Source of the DNA: JBCDGH01 sp038751365
GTDB lineage: Bacteria; Patescibacteriota; JACMRA01
NCBI GenBank assembly: GCA_038751365.1
Contig: JBCDGH010000027.1
Span: 1 to 17,087, forward strand
Direction: 5' to 3'
Length of the DNA stretch: 17,087 bases
Made by a program: the position numbers and the translations under genes. A model generated the notes under the pieces. The model was not told where the DNA came from. It made no database searches and saw only the letters and a list, made by a program, of their open reading frames with translations. Shown piece by piece: positions 1 through 6,753 of the stretch (position 1 is its first letter; each line of letters starts with the position of its first letter).

Positions 1-649
1 AAAAATTATGAGTTGGCACTATTGGTAATCTTAATCCGTGTTTAACTACTCTAAAATCAATCATATCTTTACGAAGTAAATAATTTAAGCTGCATTGATC
101 ACTCCAAGTTTTCTTATATTTTGTATTTAAAGTGAAGAATTTTTTATTTCTAAAATCAAAATGTACTTGCTTCCACGTATCTAAAATCTTGGCAAATTTA
201 ACACCATCAAAAATTATTTGACCAGCGTTGATCGGATGTTTGTACCAATTATTCCAAAACATCTTAAAATCAAAAAAAGGTGTATTAATAATACCGGTAT
301 CTATATAATGATCAGCTTGTTCAAAACAAGTAAGTCCTACCTTAGAATTAAAAAGAGGTTCTAAATTTTTAACAACCAAGACATCCGTATCCAAAAATAT
401 AATATTTGAATAACCTCTAAAATTAAAGTAGTCGTTACATCTAAATCTTAATTCAAACCAATCCTTAAATTCTGCAAAATCTAGTACGACATTTATTATA
501 GCTGAATTATTTATTTTTTTATCAGAAAATACTAAAATATCACCTTCAAAATTAGCTATTTCTCTGAGTGATTTGATTGATAAATTAAGATTTTGATAAT
601 AAACCTCTTCACCAAAGAGGGTATAATATACTATATCTTTAGTCATCAT
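1..649 (-). CDS. GT8-like glycosyltransferase, 3' end outside window
   Basis: I translated this open frame by hand: 216 codons without a stop, running off the left edge, so the C-terminus is missing. Residues about 95-112 read IIFLDTDVLVVKNLEPLF, the DxD metal/nucleotide-sugar site in the setting typical of glycogenin-like family 8 transferases. Further on are a NAGQIIFDG stretch and DQCSLNYLL, which match the NxG and DQxxLN positions of that family. It would transfer a sugar from a nucleotide-sugar donor, probably in the cytoplasm on surface glycan; the acceptor is unknown. The start is the first of two adjacent ATGs (649 and 646); no Shine-Dalgarno sequence is visible. It lies 107 bp downstream of the P450 gene on the same strand with no terminator hairpin I can see between them, so co-transcription is possible. 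Family assignment is fairly sure; the substrate is not. Confidence 0.8.
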   Translation of the reverse strand, partial: MMTKDIVYYTLFGEEVYYQNLNLSIKSLREIANFEGDILVFSDKKINNSAIINVVLDFAEFKDWFELRFRCNDYFNFRGYSNIIFLDTDVLVVKNLEPLFNSKVGLTCFEQADHYIDTGIINTPFFDFKMFWNNWYKHPINAGQIIFDGVKFAKILDTWKQVHFDFRNKKFFTLNTKYKKTWSDQCSLNYLLRKDMIDFRVVKHGLRLPIVPTHNF

Positions 650-756
650 AATTATTTTTATCACGAATTAAAAGTTTATTAAAATAGTTTGCCTTGTAAG
701 TCGGTATATATTCAAAAGCAGGAAAACTTGTTTTGGTATGTGTTTGTGAAAATAAT

Positions 757-1941
757 TCATGAGATAAGCTGGATTTGCAAACTTTTATACCCCGGAAACA
801 CTTTATTCTTTTCAAAAGTACGCTTTAAGATTTTGAAATCGCTTTCTAACTCGATAAACATTTCTAAAACACTTCTTATCTCTTTATGAGCCAGAGCAAA
901 ACCTAAGCAAAAGTGAGGACCGCCGCCAAACCAGCTATGCTTAACCTGAGGTACAATTTTCCTTGTGATATCAAACTTTCTTGGTTGATCAAAATACTTT
1001 TTACTTTTGAGCATGTTGTAATTAACAATCAGAGCTCTATTGGGAGATTCAAATTTATAACCTTCTATCTCAGCATTTTTAGAAACTGAACGTAGCACCA
1101 CGCTGGAGGGGGTCACAAATCTGAGTCCTTCATCCATTGTTTGAGTTATTAGTTCTGGTTGTTTCCTCAAAAGACTAAGTTGGTTTGAGTCTACTAAAAG
1201 TGCCATTATCCTAGGTATAGCAAAAGAAACTAATTCGGTTCCACCGACCAAAATTACTGTCAGAAGACCCTTAACTTCTTCAAAAGTAAAACCTAGATCT
1301 TTTAGTCTTTGAGTAACCGAGCCGTCTCTTTGTTTTTTGTTAAAACTACTCTTAGCGTATTTGGCAATCTGTTCAGCCAGTAACTTAGCTTCATCAACCT
1401 CTTGATCAGATAATTTCTTTTTTCCAAGACCCGCGTAAGATGTGAATTTACCTACTATTTCAAATAAGTTAATACTATCCTGATCATTCTCAAGATTAGC
1501 ACCGATCATACCACAAGCCATTCTACTAGCAAGTATTTTCGATACTTTCGCCAGATCAACCACGTCACCGTTATGTAAATAACTCTTTATTTCTTGTAGG
1601 TAACTACTCGCTGATAAATCAAAAACTTCTTGAATAAACTTTGGTGTAAAAAGCTCTCGCAGTTTGGTTTTCCATTCCTTATGTTTAATACTATCCATGT
1701 TAATTAAGGCAAAATCACCTAGTACTTGAGTGATTAAACACCCTACACTACCGATATCATGAGAGTTAAAACATTCAGGATTATTCAAAACTTGCTTGCC
1801 TATATCAGGGTCATTAATAAAATACCCTATACCAGGCAATTTTACTACTTTTCCTAGGCGACCGACAAGTTCGATAATCAAAAACGGTATCGGTCTATTC
1901 TTAAAGTAAATAAGAAACTCATTCCATTGGGCTTTATTCAT
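757..1941 (-). CDS. Cytochrome P450
   Basis: This is a full-length soluble bacterial-type P450 of 394 residues. The haem-binding loop is FGGGPHFCLG at 338-347, with Cys345 as the expected thiolate ligand. The K-helix ExxR motif is EGLR at 271-274, and Arg284 in VLRSV fits the usual haem-propionate contact. His87 in the C-helix region also fits. The I-helix reads VGGTELV at 232-238: the acid (Glu236) is kept, but the next residue, normally the Thr of the A/G-G-x-D/E-T motif, is Leu. That Thr normally helps O2 activation, so chemistry or substrate assistance may differ. There is no membrane anchor, and no ferredoxin or reductase partner gene in the window. The ATG overlaps the end of the upstream ACP gene by 8 bp, which suggests translational coupling and an ACP-bound substrate. 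The C-terminus ends normally about 47 residues after the haem loop, at a TGA stop. The family is certain; the substrate is unknown. Confidence 0.95.
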   Translation of the reverse strand: MNKAQWNEFLIYFKNRPIPFLIIELVGRLGKVVKLPGIGYFINDPDIGKQVLNNPECFNSHDIGSVGCLITQVLGDFALINMDSIKHKEWKTKLRELFTPKFIQEVFDLSASSYLQEIKSYLHNGDVVDLAKVSKILASRMACGMIGANLENDQDSINLFEIVGKFTSYAGLGKKKLSDQEVDEAKLLAEQIAKYAKSSFNKKQRDGSVTQRLKDLGFTFEEVKGLLTVILVGGTELVSFAIPRIMALLVDSNQLSLLRKQPELITQTMDEGLRFVTPSSVVLRSVSKNAEIEGYKFESPNRALIVNYNMLKSKKYFDQPRKFDITRKIVPQVKHSWFGGGPHFCLGFALAHKEIRSVLEMFIELESDFKILKRTFEKNKVFPGYKSLQIQLIS

Positions 1942-2152
1942 TCTCTTGGTTAACTACATTTAAAAATTCTGCAGCGGTATAAACATTTTTGAACTTCGAC
2001 AAATCTATTTCTAGATTTAAAATAGCTAAAGTTTCCCCTAAATCAATCGAATCTTTGATATATTCTCTTAGATCGCTATTTATGTCTAAAGCTATTGAGG
2101 TTTCTGACAGTTCAGATAGAGCCTTTTCTAAATTTTGGAGAGAAATCACCAT
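1934..2152 (-). CDS. Acyl carrier protein (stand-alone)
   Basis: This small acidic protein of 72 residues has the carrier-protein pattern. The phosphopantetheine site is DSIDLGE with Ser35, at the position usual for ACP/PCP, flanked by predicted helices (residues 4-20 and about 37-52, then a short third helix ending AAEFLNVVNQ). The prosthetic group would be added by the PPTase encoded immediately upstream, whose gene overlaps this one by 41 bp; the downstream P450 overlaps it by 8 bp. The ATG at 2152 places Ser35 correctly, so I keep it despite the long overlap and the absence of a Shine-Dalgarno sequence. The sequence is not close to a canonical AcpP (the loop is DSI, not DSL), and no fatty-acid or polyketide synthase gene is present. 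It therefore probably serves as a dedicated tether for the acyl group activated by the neighbouring ligase. That role is inferred from context. Confidence 0.85.
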   Translation of the reverse strand: MVISLQNLEKALSELSETSIALDINSDLREYIKDSIDLGETLAILNLEIDLSKFKNVYTAAEFLNVVNQENE

Positions 2153-2690
2153 ACACGTATTTTACAGCAAATGAATAAACATAGTCTTTTATGACAAAAT
2201 TATAGGTTTTTAGCAAGTTATTATCCCTCGCAAATACCCACTCATTTTCTTTAGCAACAATATCTAAGTTGTAATCTAAAAACTTGAAGCTACTTTGATC
2301 GATTTTCATACAAGCTTCTTTAGCACACCACATTTTATAAAAATCATGAGTACTACTAAGATCAAGTTTTGCAAGCTCAATTTCTTTTGCTGATGAGATA
2401 TTACTCAAAGTAATTTTCCTACTTTTACAAAACTCAATATCTACTCCAACTGGACTACTACCAACTACCACAATACCTCTATCTCTTGTGTAAGACCTGC
2501 TACAATAGCCAACATTATCCTCAGGAAAGAAGTACTTGGTGCGTAATTTTTGCAACACTTTATTGGCAGTTGCTTGTCGACATGAAGCTAGACCTATTTG
2601 AAAGAAAGAGTAGTAAAATAATGACTTCACATCTTGTTGTCTAAGCTTTATTTTTGTGCCATGATTATGTTGACTAACTAATTTTACCAA
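2112..2690 (-). CDS. 4'-phosphopantetheinyl transferase, Sfp-like
   Basis: It transfers 4'-phosphopantetheine from CoA to the serine of a carrier protein. The two family signatures are present: VGVDIE at 81-86 (Mg-binding Asp84 and Glu86) and FYKMWCAKEACMK at 117-129 (catalytic Glu125 and Lys129 region). At 64-66, where Sfp-type enzymes usually have a Ser-His-Ser/Thr stretch, this protein has Ser-Arg-Ser, an unusual replacement. At 192 residues it is a little shorter than Sfp (about 220-230). The start is a TTG at 2690; a stop codon lies five codons upstream (2703-2705) and no other good start exists before residue 120, so TTG is nearly forced. It precedes the ACP gene with a 41 bp overlap, so the ACP is its natural substrate. 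Upstream, only 16 bp separate it from the divergent ligase. It ends at TGA. Confidence 0.88.
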   Translation of the reverse strand: MVKLVSQHNHGTKIKLRQQDVKSLFYYSFFQIGLASCRQATANKVLQKLRTKYFFPEDNVGYCSRSYTRDRGIVVVGSSPVGVDIEFCKSRKITLSNISSAKEIELAKLDLSSTHDFYKMWCAKEACMKIDQSSFKFLDYNLDIVAKENEWVFARDNNLLKTYNFVIKDYVYSFAVKYVYGDFSPKFRKGSI

Positions 2691-2699
2691 AAGTATTAT
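2670..2699 (+). promoter_or_regulatory. Sigma70-like promoter for the acyl ligase, likely leaderless
   Basis: TTGACT at 2670-2675 and TATTAT at 2694-2699 are separated by 18 bp, each matching the consensus at five of six positions. The expected start site, about 7-8 nt downstream, falls on the ligase ATG at 2707, so the mRNA would have essentially no leader. The promoter lies inside the first codons of the divergent PPTase gene. On the opposite strand, TATAAT occurs at 2700-2695 and again at 2707-2702, giving candidate -10 boxes for the PPTase operon in the same few bases; no good -35 accompanies them. Confidence 0.45.
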
Positions 2700-2706
2700 A
2701 AATTAT

Positions 2707-3474
2707 ATGAATCGTATTAAAACTTTTAATCAATTTCTTCAAAAAATCAAGGATTATAGAAATAAAACTGCTTTAGTTAGATTAAGAGATAACACAGAAA
2801 TTAGCTACCAAAATCTAATTTCAGAAATAGAAAATCTAAGCTATTACATAAACTCTCAGATAGAGTTGGGAGATAGAGTGATTATAAATCAACAAACTGA
2901 TATTGATTGGGTCAAAAGTTTTTTTGCGATAATTCTAGCTGGGGGTATAGCGGTCTCGATAGATTCTAGAGTTTCAGATAATATGTTCCAAGATATTTTA
3001 GAATTAACTAGCCCATCACTCATACTAAACAAGCCTAATAAGTCAGTTAGTGGGCATTATAGACAGTTTACCTTAACAGATCTAGAAAGTCAGAAATATC
3101 CGAAAGTAAATCTGCCAGAACCAAACCCTGACTTCCCATGCGAAATTATTTTCACTTCAGGTACCTGGGCAAAACCTAAAGGTGTCACTTTAAGCCAAGC
3201 TAATCTACTTAGTAATTTAGATGCAATAATAAATTACCTGTATACACCCAAACAAGACGAGAGGTTTTTATCCATATTGCCTTTAGCCCATATTTATGAG
3301 CAAACAATTGGTCTGCTAGTACCTCTGTACGCAAAATGTACTATTTACTATTTAGATCAAATAACTCCTGTAGGTTTTAGAAAAGCTCTCGCTAAGTCCA
3401 AACCTCATTATCTAGTTGCTGTACCAAGAGTTTTACAGTTGATTCAAAATTCCTTGTTTAAACAAGCACCTTGA
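2707..3474 (+). CDS. Long-chain acyl-CoA/acyl-ACP ligase, N-terminal part before in-frame TGA
   Basis: This is the first 255 codons of an AMP-forming adenylate ligase. The phosphate-binding loop is FTSGTWAKPKGV at 149-160, the YTSGTTGxPKGV signature with Trp and Ala replacing the second Thr and Gly. LPLAHIYEQ at 191-199 and VAVPRVLQ at 237-244 match the long-chain acyl-CoA synthetase (FadD/FACL) branch, where the second motif ends in VPRVFEK. Such enzymes make acyl-AMP from a fatty acid and ATP, then pass the acyl group to CoA or an ACP thiol. Translation would stop at the TGA at 3472-3474, in the variable linker before the GGAPL core motif, leaving half an enzyme. The same frame continues open after the TGA through the C-terminal half at 3475-4233. 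It starts 16 bp from the divergent PPTase. It could be a recent pseudogene, a read-through gene or a sequence error. Confidence 0.85.
   Translation: MNRIKTFNQFLQKIKDYRNKTALVRLRDNTEISYQNLISEIENLSYYINSQIELGDRVIINQQTDIDWVKSFFAIILAGGIAVSIDSRVSDNMFQDILELTSPSLILNKPNKSVSGHYRQFTLTDLESQKYPKVNLPEPNPDFPCEIIFTSGTWAKPKGVTLSQANLLSNLDAIINYLYTPKQDERFLSILPLAHIYEQTIGLLVPLYAKCTIYYLDQITPVGFRKALAKSKPHYLVAVPRVLQLIQNSLFKQAP
3472..3474 (+). other. Single in-frame TGA splitting the acyl ligase
   Basis: The frames on both sides of this codon are identical (2707 and 3499 are in the same phase), with no insertion or deletion. The eight codons after it (3475-3498) are also open. Removing this one stop would give a protein of about 508 residues with all ligase motifs in order. 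TGA is a real stop elsewhere in the window (ends of the P450, PPTase and Elp3 genes), so a general recoding of TGA is unlikely. Confidence 0.85.
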
Positions 3475-3498
3475 TTCTTAACACCGAAAAGAATACGA

Positions 3499-4233
3499 TT
3501 GATTTCTAAATTATCAAGGATAGGACCTATGTTTATAAGAAAAAAAGTTTTTGCTAAAGCTCATAGGGTCTGGGGAGGTAACTTGCACACATTGATTGTA
3601 GGAGGTGCGCCATTAGACCTAAATTTGGATAAATTCTTCCAAGGTGCTGGTTTAAAGATTTTTGTCGGATACGGTATGAGCGAAACCTCTCCTTTAATTA
3701 GCGGATCCTTAAACCACGATAGAATAAAGGGTGAAGTAGGTAGACCAATGAAAAATATCCAAGTAAAATTAAACGCTGAGTCAGAAATACTAGTAAAAGG
3801 TCAGAGTGTTTTTTTAGGGTATTGGCCAAACTTAGATCAGTCCAAAGAAGATTTTTTTAATACCCAAGATATAGGAGAGTTTACTAAAAACAGTAATCTA
3901 GTTTTGAGAGGTAGGACAAAGAATTTATTTGTCTACACATCAGGAGATAAAATCTTTGCTGAAGATATAGAGTATATCGCAAAGAAAATAGAGGGTTTAG
4001 ACGAAGTTTGCGTAGTCAACACGTCTAATAGTAAGACACCTCAGCTAAATTTAATTTATACAGGTTTAGATATTGAGAAAAAAGAAATACTAGAATATTT
4101 GTGTAATAGACTTCCTTTTTTTGTAAGTATACATAATATACAAAAATACTTTGAAGAAAAATTACCAAGAACACACACCTTAAAATTTAATAGAAAAATT
4201 TTATTAGAGTGGTCACAGCAACAATCTAACTAG
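3499..4233 (+). CDS. Long-chain acyl-CoA/acyl-ACP ligase, C-terminal part after in-frame TGA
   Basis: This half carries the rest of the adenylation enzyme: VGGAPLD (34-40 of this part), the core motif GYGMSETSP at 57-65, GEVGRPM at 78-84, and GRTKNLFVYTSGDKI at 138-152, which is the hinge into the mobile C-terminal lid. Near the end, LKFNRKILLE (228-237) is the catalytic-lysine region in the form seen in long-chain acyl-CoA synthetases. The motifs are well preserved, so any loss of function must be recent. A separate start is doubtful: the first in-frame start-like codon after the stop is TTG at 3499, with no Shine-Dalgarno sequence. Read-through, re-initiation or a split two-chain enzyme are the alternatives. 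It ends at TAG, 7 bp from the tail of the convergent membrane-protein gene. Confidence 0.8.
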   Translation: MISKLSRIGPMFIRKKVFAKAHRVWGGNLHTLIVGGAPLDLNLDKFFQGAGLKIFVGYGMSETSPLISGSLNHDRIKGEVGRPMKNIQVKLNAESEILVKGQSVFLGYWPNLDQSKEDFFNTQDIGEFTKNSNLVLRGRTKNLFVYTSGDKIFAEDIEYIAKKIEGLDEVCVVNTSNSKTPQLNLIYTGLDIEKKEILEYLCNRLPFFVSIHNIQKYFEEKLPRTHTLKFNRKILLEWSQQQSN

Positions 4234-4240
4234 AAACGCA

Positions 4241-4543
4241 CTAACTAACAAACCCAAGATTTCGTACCACCTTATAAAATAGGCTAGATAACTGTGAATA
4301 AAAATAGCTAATTGAGGTTAGACCTATAAACAAACTAATGAAAGGTAAGCACTTTTGATAAGTTACAAACTCATATAAGCTAAGGTTTTTAGCAAAAATC
4401 ATTAGTCCAGCATGCAAGAAACCCAATATCAAACCTAACATACCAAACTTTTTACGGGTAGATTGATTTATGTTTGTTGGGAAAATTGCCACTAAATATG
4501 TGATTGAAGCTATTACTGCTATAACGATTGCTGCAGACGCCAT
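4241..4543 (-). CDS. Small three-helix membrane protein, unknown function
   Basis: I do not recognise this 100-residue protein. Hydrophobic segments at about 3-22, 33-51 and 66-84 predict three membrane helices. The short polar loop STRKKFG (28-34) before helix 2 and His44 within that helix (GFLHAGLMIF) loosely recall the Arg-Lys...His arrangement in b-type-haem membrane proteins of the ferric-reductase/YedZ type. The protein is much shorter than those and has only one such His, so this is only a suggestion. The ATG lies 50 bp after the rel stop on the same strand, so it is probably the last gene of the rel transcript. It converges on the acyl ligase gene with 7 bp between stops. Its relation to the P450 cluster is unknown. 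Confidence 0.65.
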   Translation of the reverse strand: MASAAIVIAVIASITYLVAIFPTNINQSTRKKFGMLGLILGFLHAGLMIFAKNLSLYEFVTYQKCLPFISLFIGLTSISYFYSQLSSLFYKVVRNLGFVS

Positions 4544-4593
4544 GAAGGAAAAGTATATGTAGTTATTCTTTAGGTCAAGCTATTGCTATTACC

Positions 4594-6141
4594 TTAGAAC
4601 CTGTTAGCTTTTTTAACCGCGCTCTTGATTTGCTTAATTGCAGTATGCGTCTGAACCCATTTGAGCCAATCTGTATTTGGCTTCTTTCTTTTGTCTGTTA
4701 TGATCTCTACTACTGATCCCGTAGGTAATTGATGATTAAGTTTCACTACTTCTCCATCTACCTTAGCCATAGCCGCGTGTAGACCTACCTGCTCATGAAT
4801 CTTGAAAGCAAAATCTAGAGCGGTAGCTCCTTTAGGTAAATTAATAACATCATTCTTAGGCGTCATCACAAAAATTCTATCATTAAATAGATCTAGTTTG
4901 ACATGCTTCAGATAATCTTCCTCGCTCATTTTTTCTTTACCAAGGTCTACTAGCTCGCTGATCCATTTCAAATTTTCTTTATCCAAAAATTGATCCTGCC
5001 CATGCTTACCACCATCTTTATACGACCAGTGCGAAGCTACCCCATATTCAGCATAATCATGCATTTCTTCAGTTCGTATCTGAAACTCAAAAGTCATATT
5101 TAGTTGTGGGTCTTTGACTACTGTATGAATACTTTGGTAACCATTTACTTTCGGTCTAGCAATATAGTCTTTTACTCTTTTTTCGACAGGCTCATAATTA
5201 TTGTGTAATAAAGCTAGAATTTGATAGCACTGATCAACACTTTCAGTCACTATTCTCAAGGCTACAAGATCATATACTTGATCAATACTTCTCCCTTTAA
5301 AATTTAGTTTTTTAAATACCGAAAAGTATTTTTTAGGTCTGCCCATAATTTTGATATAAGGCATATTATTTGCTCTTAAAATTTTCTCAGTTTTTTTAAG
5401 AATTTTCTCTGACTGTTTTTGCCTTTTTCTAATTTCTAAATCAGAAATGGATAAGATTTGTTTGTACTCATCTGGGTATACGTATGGAAAAGCAGCGTCC
5501 TCAATCTTACCTCTAAAAAAATTAATTCCCAGCTTTTCAGCTATTGGAGCATAAATCTCCAGACTCTCTAAAGCAATTCTTTTTTGTTTTTCTGGCTGGA
5601 CATGCTTTAGTGTTTTTAGATTGTGCAGTCTATCTGCTAGTTTAATGAAAATGACTCTAAGATCTTTACTCATTGCCACAAACATTCTTCGCAAATTCTC
5701 TGCATACCTATCTTCTCCCTTATATTTGATTACACTAAGTTTGGTGATCCCTTCAACCAAGAATACTATCTCCGAACTAAAGTCTTTGCTTAGATCTTTA
5801 AGCGTGACTTGAGTATCTTCAGGCACATCGTGCAATAAACAAGCAGCTAAAGTATCTTTGTCTAGTTTAATTTTAGCCAGAGTAATACAAGCTGCTACTG
5901 GATGTATAATATAGTACTCACCACTTTTACGTCTCATTTCACCATGAGCTAACACCATTTCAGTAAAGGCAAGGTCTACTATCTCTTGGTCTTTGACGGA
6001 TAAATACTGGATTTCTTGATTTAGTAGTGATAATAACTGGGAGCTAGCAAGTTCCAAATTATCTCTATCAATATTATTAATACTTAGCTTTTGGGGAACT
6101 ATTTGTTTAATAAAATTAGATATTTGGTCGGTAAGTAGCAT
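4594..6141 (-). CDS. rel: Bifunctional (p)ppGpp synthetase/hydrolase, short Rel
   Basis: This Rel/SpoT family protein makes and degrades the alarmone (p)ppGpp. Numbers here count from the ATG at 6141, giving 515 residues. The HD hydrolase domain has its metal and catalytic residues: HP at about 80-81, HDVPEDT at 104-110 and LADRLHN at 168-174. The synthetase domain has GRPKKYFS (267-274), YDLVALRI with its Asp (about 290-297), GYQSIH (334-339) and FEFQIRT with its Glu (351-357). A TGS domain follows (about 421-484). The protein stops shortly after TGS, so the helical/zinc-finger/ACT regulatory region of the usual 700-750 residues is absent, and ribosome sensing must differ or be missing. I prefer the ATG at 6141 over the TTG at 6159, because a candidate promoter starts transcription near 6155. 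A terminator separates it from the upstream HTH gene. Confidence 0.93.
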   Translation of the reverse strand: MLLTDQISNFIKQIVPQKLSINNIDRDNLELASSQLLSLLNQEIQYLSVKDQEIVDLAFTEMVLAHGEMRRKSGEYYIIHPVAACITLAKIKLDKDTLAACLLHDVPEDTQVTLKDLSKDFSSEIVFLVEGITKLSVIKYKGEDRYAENLRRMFVAMSKDLRVIFIKLADRLHNLKTLKHVQPEKQKRIALESLEIYAPIAEKLGINFFRGKIEDAAFPYVYPDEYKQILSISDLEIRKRQKQSEKILKKTEKILRANNMPYIKIMGRPKKYFSVFKKLNFKGRSIDQVYDLVALRIVTESVDQCYQILALLHNNYEPVEKRVKDYIARPKVNGYQSIHTVVKDPQLNMTFEFQIRTEEMHDYAEYGVASHWSYKDGGKHGQDQFLDKENLKWISELVDLGKEKMSEEDYLKHVKLDLFNDRIFVMTPKNDVINLPKGATALDFAFKIHEQVGLHAAMAKVDGEVVKLNHQLPTGSVVEIITDKRKKPNTDWLKWVQTHTAIKQIKSAVKKANRF

Positions 6142-6161
6142 ACCCAAGGTGTATGGCAAAG

Positions 6162-6190
6162 ATAATTAGTTAGAGCCGATGTTTTGTAAA
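6162..6190 (-). promoter_or_regulatory. Candidate promoter for rel
   Basis: On the minus strand, TTTACA (6190-6185) and AATTAT (6167-6162) are 17 bp apart. This lies directly after the terminator of the preceding HTH gene and places a start site near 6155, about 14 nt before the ATG at 6141. The match is moderate (five and four of six). Confidence 0.3.
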
Positions 6191-6196
6191 GCAAAT

Positions 6197-6228
6197 AAAA
6201 AAACTCTAAGACAAAAATCATCTCAGAG
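6197..6228 (-). terminator. Rho-independent terminator after the HTH gene
   Basis: Read on the minus strand, CTCTGAGA (6228-6221) pairs with TCTTAGAG (6211-6204) over 8 bp with one G-U pair. A 9-nt loop separates the arms, and seven T follow. It lies 31 bp beyond the stop of the LuxR-type HTH gene and before rel, so it ends that transcript. Confidence 0.8.
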
Positions 6229-6258
6229 CAAGAAAAAATATGAAAAAGTGAAAGAAGT

Positions 6259-6678
6259 TTATCGCATCTGCTCCAAGACAAAGAGTACTGCTTCCAAGTA
6301 ATCTTTAATATTATTTTCCTTTGAAAGCATTGCCATTTCCTGAATAGTTGTAGGAAGATATTTGACAGCCTTAATATAACCTTCAGATTCTATTCGCTTT
6401 CGAATATCTAAAATTGGAGTTTTTTTAAATCCTTTCGATTCATCTATTAGCTTAAGAAGCTTAGGCATTTTCAAGCCTTCCCCTTCAATTTTACATTTCT
6501 CATAGATATAACTTAACCTCCTCCTTATATTCTCATTGCTAGTGTTGCAATGCATGGATATTTCATTTTGGTCACAACGACCGTTCGAGATTAAGAAGAG
6601 TACAACCTCTGTCTCGCTTTTGGAAAAAGTACAATCGACGCGTTTTTCTAATTTAGCAAGGACTTTTTTATTGTCCAT
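6259..6678 (-). CDS. LuxR-type helix-turn-helix regulator
   Basis: A DNA-binding domain at about 18-63 follows the LuxR/GerE pattern: FSKSETEVVLFLISNGRC resembles the usual LTxRExEVLxLLAxGxS, then NEISMHCNTSNENIRRRLSYIYEKCKI corresponds to EIAxxLxxSxxTVKxHLxxIYxKL. The remaining 75 or so residues are helical and charged, with no receiver domain and no recognised ligand domain. The protein (139 residues) therefore lacks an obvious sensor. It could be a transcription regulator responding to an unknown partner. The ATG at 6678 is preceded by an AAGGG stretch about 10 nt upstream that could act as a Shine-Dalgarno sequence, with TATAAG (a possible -10) overlapping it. It follows the Trm9-like methyltransferase by 75 bp and is closed by a strong terminator. 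The HTH call is reasonably firm; its targets are unknown. Confidence 0.7.
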   Translation of the reverse strand: MDNKKVLAKLEKRVDCTFSKSETEVVLFLISNGRCDQNEISMHCNTSNENIRRRLSYIYEKCKIEGEGLKMPKLLKLIDESKGFKKTPILDIRKRIESEGYIKAVKYLPTTIQEMAMLSKENNIKDYLEAVLFVLEQMR

Positions 6679-6753
6679 TATGCTTACCCTTATACAATTA
6701 GCATTTTATCTAAGCACACAAAAGCATATTTATCAAGCAAAACCAAGTTCTCA

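Noticed and set aside
3472..3474. TGA read as Gly or Trp by an alternative genetic code
   Set aside because: The P450, PPTase and Elp3 genes all end naturally at TGA, and no other gene in the window has an internal TGA.
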